Below, in pieces: positions 62,435 to 64,000 of a DNA stretch of 64,000 bases (positions are counted from its first letter, which is position 1; every line of letters starts with the position of its first letter). Where the stretch lies: the NCBI RefSeq assembly GCF_032842945.2, contig NZ_CP146606.1, positions 3,166,501 through 3,230,500 of the forward strand, in the 5' to 3' direction. The stretch is from Roseovarius sp. W115 (GTDB taxonomy: Bacteria > Pseudomonadota > Alphaproteobacteria > Rhodobacterales > Rhodobacteraceae). The notes below the pieces were generated by a model. The model saw only the letters and a program-made list of their open reading frames with translations. It was not told the origin of the DNA and searched no databases. Both the position numbers and the translations under genes were made by a program.

Positions 62435-63285
62435 TATTTCGCACTCGCTTTGCGCCATCGCCAACTGGACCACTGCATCTGGGGCACGCGTATTCAGCGC
62501 TTTTGGCGCATGACATGGCGACGGCAGAGGGAGGCGCCTTTCATCTGCGCATCGATGACATTGACCAAAGCCGCGCGCGCACCGAATGGGAGGCATTGAT
62601 TTTCGAAGACTTAAACTGGCTTGGCCTGTCCTGGCCAGAGCCGGCATGGCGACAGTCCAGCCGTGTGCCCCGGTATCGAGAAGCCCTGGAAACGCTCTGG
62701 GATCAGGGGCTTCTCTATCCTTGCACCTGCAGTCGCGCTGACATTCGCGCCGCCTCCTCCGCCCCACAGGAAGGCGCGCCTCTGCACGGGCCTGACGGCA
62801 TCGTCTACCCCGGCACGTGCCGCCCGCACACGCCTCCAAACGGCCCCATGCCAGACACAGCCCTGCGTCTCGACATGTCGCAGGCACTGGCCAGACTAAG
62901 CGCGCCCTTAACTTTCGATGAAACTGGCGCGGGTCCAGGCGGTGAGTCAGGCAATATCACGCCAGAAGGTATGCCGCATCTTGTTGGCGATGTTGCCCTT
63001 GCCCGCCCCGGCATGGGCGCATCTTATCATTTGTCCATTGTCATCGACGACTCCGACCAGGACATCACCCATGTGATCCGAGGTCAGGATCTCTTTGCCG
63101 CCACGCAAATCCATGTCCTGCTGCAACGCCTGTTGGGCTTACCCACACCGATTTACCACCACCACCGCCTGATCCGGGACGACACAGGCAAACGCCTGGC
63201 CAAACGCGACGACGCCCGAAGCCTTGCCACCTATCGGGACGCAGGCAAAACACCGTCTGACATCAGAGCCATGGTTGGGCTCTGA
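62431..63285 (+). CDS. gluQ: Glutamyl-Q tRNA(Asp) synthetase
   Basis: A 284-residue GluQRS that attaches glutamate to queuosine-34 of tRNA(Asp). The class I HIGH-type motif is APSPTGPLHLGHA (His16 to His19), and the KMSKS-like loop is GKRLAKRDDA near residue 255. It has the zinc-binding Cys region PCTCSRADIR and lacks the anticodon-binding domain of true GluRS, which explains the short length. It overlaps the methyltransferase gene by 4 bases. Confidence 0.95.
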   Translation: MIFRTRFAPSPTGPLHLGHAYSALLAHDMATAEGGAFHLRIDDIDQSRARTEWEALIFEDLNWLGLSWPEPAWRQSSRVPRYREALETLWDQGLLYPCTCSRADIRAASSAPQEGAPLHGPDGIVYPGTCRPHTPPNGPMPDTALRLDMSQALARLSAPLTFDETGAGPGGESGNITPEGMPHLVGDVALARPGMGASYHLSIVIDDSDQDITHVIRGQDLFAATQIHVLLQRLLGLPTPIYHHHRLIRDDTGKRLAKRDDARSLATYRDAGKTPSDIRAMVGL

Positions 63286-63329
63286 TCCGCTCGTTCACTT
63301 TTCGCCAAATACTCCCGCCGGAGGCGGCG

Positions 63330-63692
63330 CTACGCTTTCAAAGGCGCCATGATCTCCACTTCCACACCATCCTGCACAGATGTGTAGAAACAACTGCGCC
63401 TGTAGGTGTGGCACGCCGCCCCGGTTTGGTTGATCCGCAACAACACACAATCGCGGTCACAATCCACGCGGAACTCCACCAGCGCCTGTACGTGACCCGA
63501 GGTTTCGCCCTTGATCCAAAACGCCTGCCGTGAGCGACTCCAATAGGTGACCCGGCCTGTGGCGAGCGTTTTCGCGACAGCCTCGGCATTCATCCAGGCC
63601 ATCATGAGCACATCGCCGGTTTCCGCATCCTGCGCGATGGCCGGGACCAGACCCTGATCATTGTAACGAAGTGTCGCGGGATCAAACTCCAT
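63330..63692 (-). CDS. hisI: Phosphoribosyl-AMP cyclohydrolase
   Basis: A 120-residue HisI, third enzyme of histidine synthesis, which opens the adenine ring of phosphoribosyl-AMP. The magnesium-site Asp 77, 79 and 81 (DCDRD) and zinc-ligand Cys 78, 94 and 101 ([14 protein letters not shown]) are all present. The start at 63692, [14 protein letters not shown], has AAAGG upstream; a start 93 bases earlier adds an unconserved tail and would overlap the next gene. It is divergent from the IscU-like gene. Confidence 0.95.
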   Translation of the reverse strand: MEFDPATLRYNDQGLVPAIAQDAETGDVLMMAWMNAEAVAKTLATGRVTYWSRSRQAFWIKGETSGHVQALVEFRVDCDRDCVLLRINQTGAACHTYRRSCFYTSVQDGVEVEIMAPLKA

Positions 63693-63759
63693 GGCGAAAA
63701 ACCTTTTGCAAGCCGGTGTGATGGCCTTATCTATGGGGTGAAACACAAAAGGGAAAGCC

Positions 63760-64000
63760 ATGAGCGGCGAAACCGACCTGATCAAACTTTATTCAGCGCG
63801 CATTCTTGAGCTGGCGGCGGATATTCCGCATCACGGACGGCTTGATGCGCCAGATGCAACGGTCAAACGCCGGGCGCCGCTTTGCGGCTCCACCGTGACA
63901 GTTGATCTGACGACAGATGGCAACATGATCAAAGACTATGCCGCCGAGGTCAAAGCCTGCGCTTTGGGTCAGGCCGCAGCAAGTGTTGTGGGTGGCGCGA
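63760..64000 (+). CDS. Iron-sulfur cluster assembly scaffold protein (IscU/NifU-like), 3' end cut by window
   Basis: Eighty codons are visible, beginning [28 protein letters not shown]. The first conserved Cys is in [12 protein letters not shown] and the second in [18 protein letters not shown], matching the IscU/NifU N-terminal domain seen in alphaproteobacteria. It would hold a growing Fe-S cluster. GGGAAA lies just before the ATG. The gene runs off the window. Confidence 0.88.
   Translation, partial: MSGETDLIKLYSARILELAADIPHHGRLDAPDATVKRRAPLCGSTVTVDLTTDGNMIKDYAAEVKACALGQAAASVVGGA

Overview
The window looks like chromosomal DNA of a marine alphaproteobacterium of the Roseobacter group (Rhodobacterales). 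The grounds are GC-rich codon use, a gene set typical of that group (TAXI-type TRAP transporter, class II DAHP synthase, non-pyrrolysine MttB, DUF6456 and DUF6477 proteins, DUF1127 small protein, PAS_5 protein, a lone Flp-like pilin with a GAVSVDW core) and the local gene orders. No species name can be fixed from the sequence alone. I see no prophage, insertion sequence, CRISPR array, rRNA or tRNA gene.

Layout. 0-1.6 kb: end of a pseudouridine-5'-phosphate glycosidase gene and a DUF502 membrane protein. 1.7-7.3 kb: LysR regulator divergent from a TAXI/TRAP transporter and a DadA-like FAD oxidoreductase, probably uptake and oxidation of an amino-acid-like substrate. 7.4-14.8 kb: complete phosphate regulon phoR-pstS-pstC-pstA-pstB-phoU-phoB on the minus strand, with a triple Pho box before pstS. 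14.9-22.7 kb: gamma-carbonic-anhydrase-like protein, gmk, yicC, PAS protein, DAHP synthase, GlxA-type regulator, acetyltransferase and a PQQ-type sugar dehydrogenase. 22.7-30.7 kb: orphan pilin with a strong leader hairpin, xseB-ispA-dxs, a phosphotransferase, a HerA-like ATPase, two small-RNA-like transcription units and an IalB-family protein. 30.9-37.4 kb: a catabolic island with a methyltransferase, a dimethylglycine-dehydrogenase-like FAD/GcvT enzyme and an XRE-cupin regulator on the minus strand, divergent from a racemase-fold enzyme, a sulfotransferase-like protein and a Rieske oxygenase; this is the best candidate for an undescribed pathway. 37.5-44.3 kb: FabF-like synthase, acyl carrier protein and LpxD, L,D-transpeptidase, DUF882 peptidase, acetyltransferase and LipA. 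44.5-51.7 kb: DUF6456 and DUF6477 proteins, MttB, GuaA, EamA transporter, FadL-like porin. 51.7-57.2 kb: P-loop ATPase, homoserine acyltransferase, lipoprotein hydrolase, PPK2, TetR, rpsI-rplM. 57.3-64 kb: MocR regulator with palindromic operators, DUF1127 protein, thioesterase, crotonase-fold protein, TrmFO, methyltransferase, GluQRS, HisI and the start of an IscU-like scaffold.

A feature that affects how the whole window should be read: at least seven single-base frame breaks hit otherwise well conserved genes, including two in the probably essential guaA. Most lie in short homopolymers and most look like missing bases. This pattern fits residual sequencing or assembly error better than real gene decay, so the affected genes are annotated here over their full reconstructed span.
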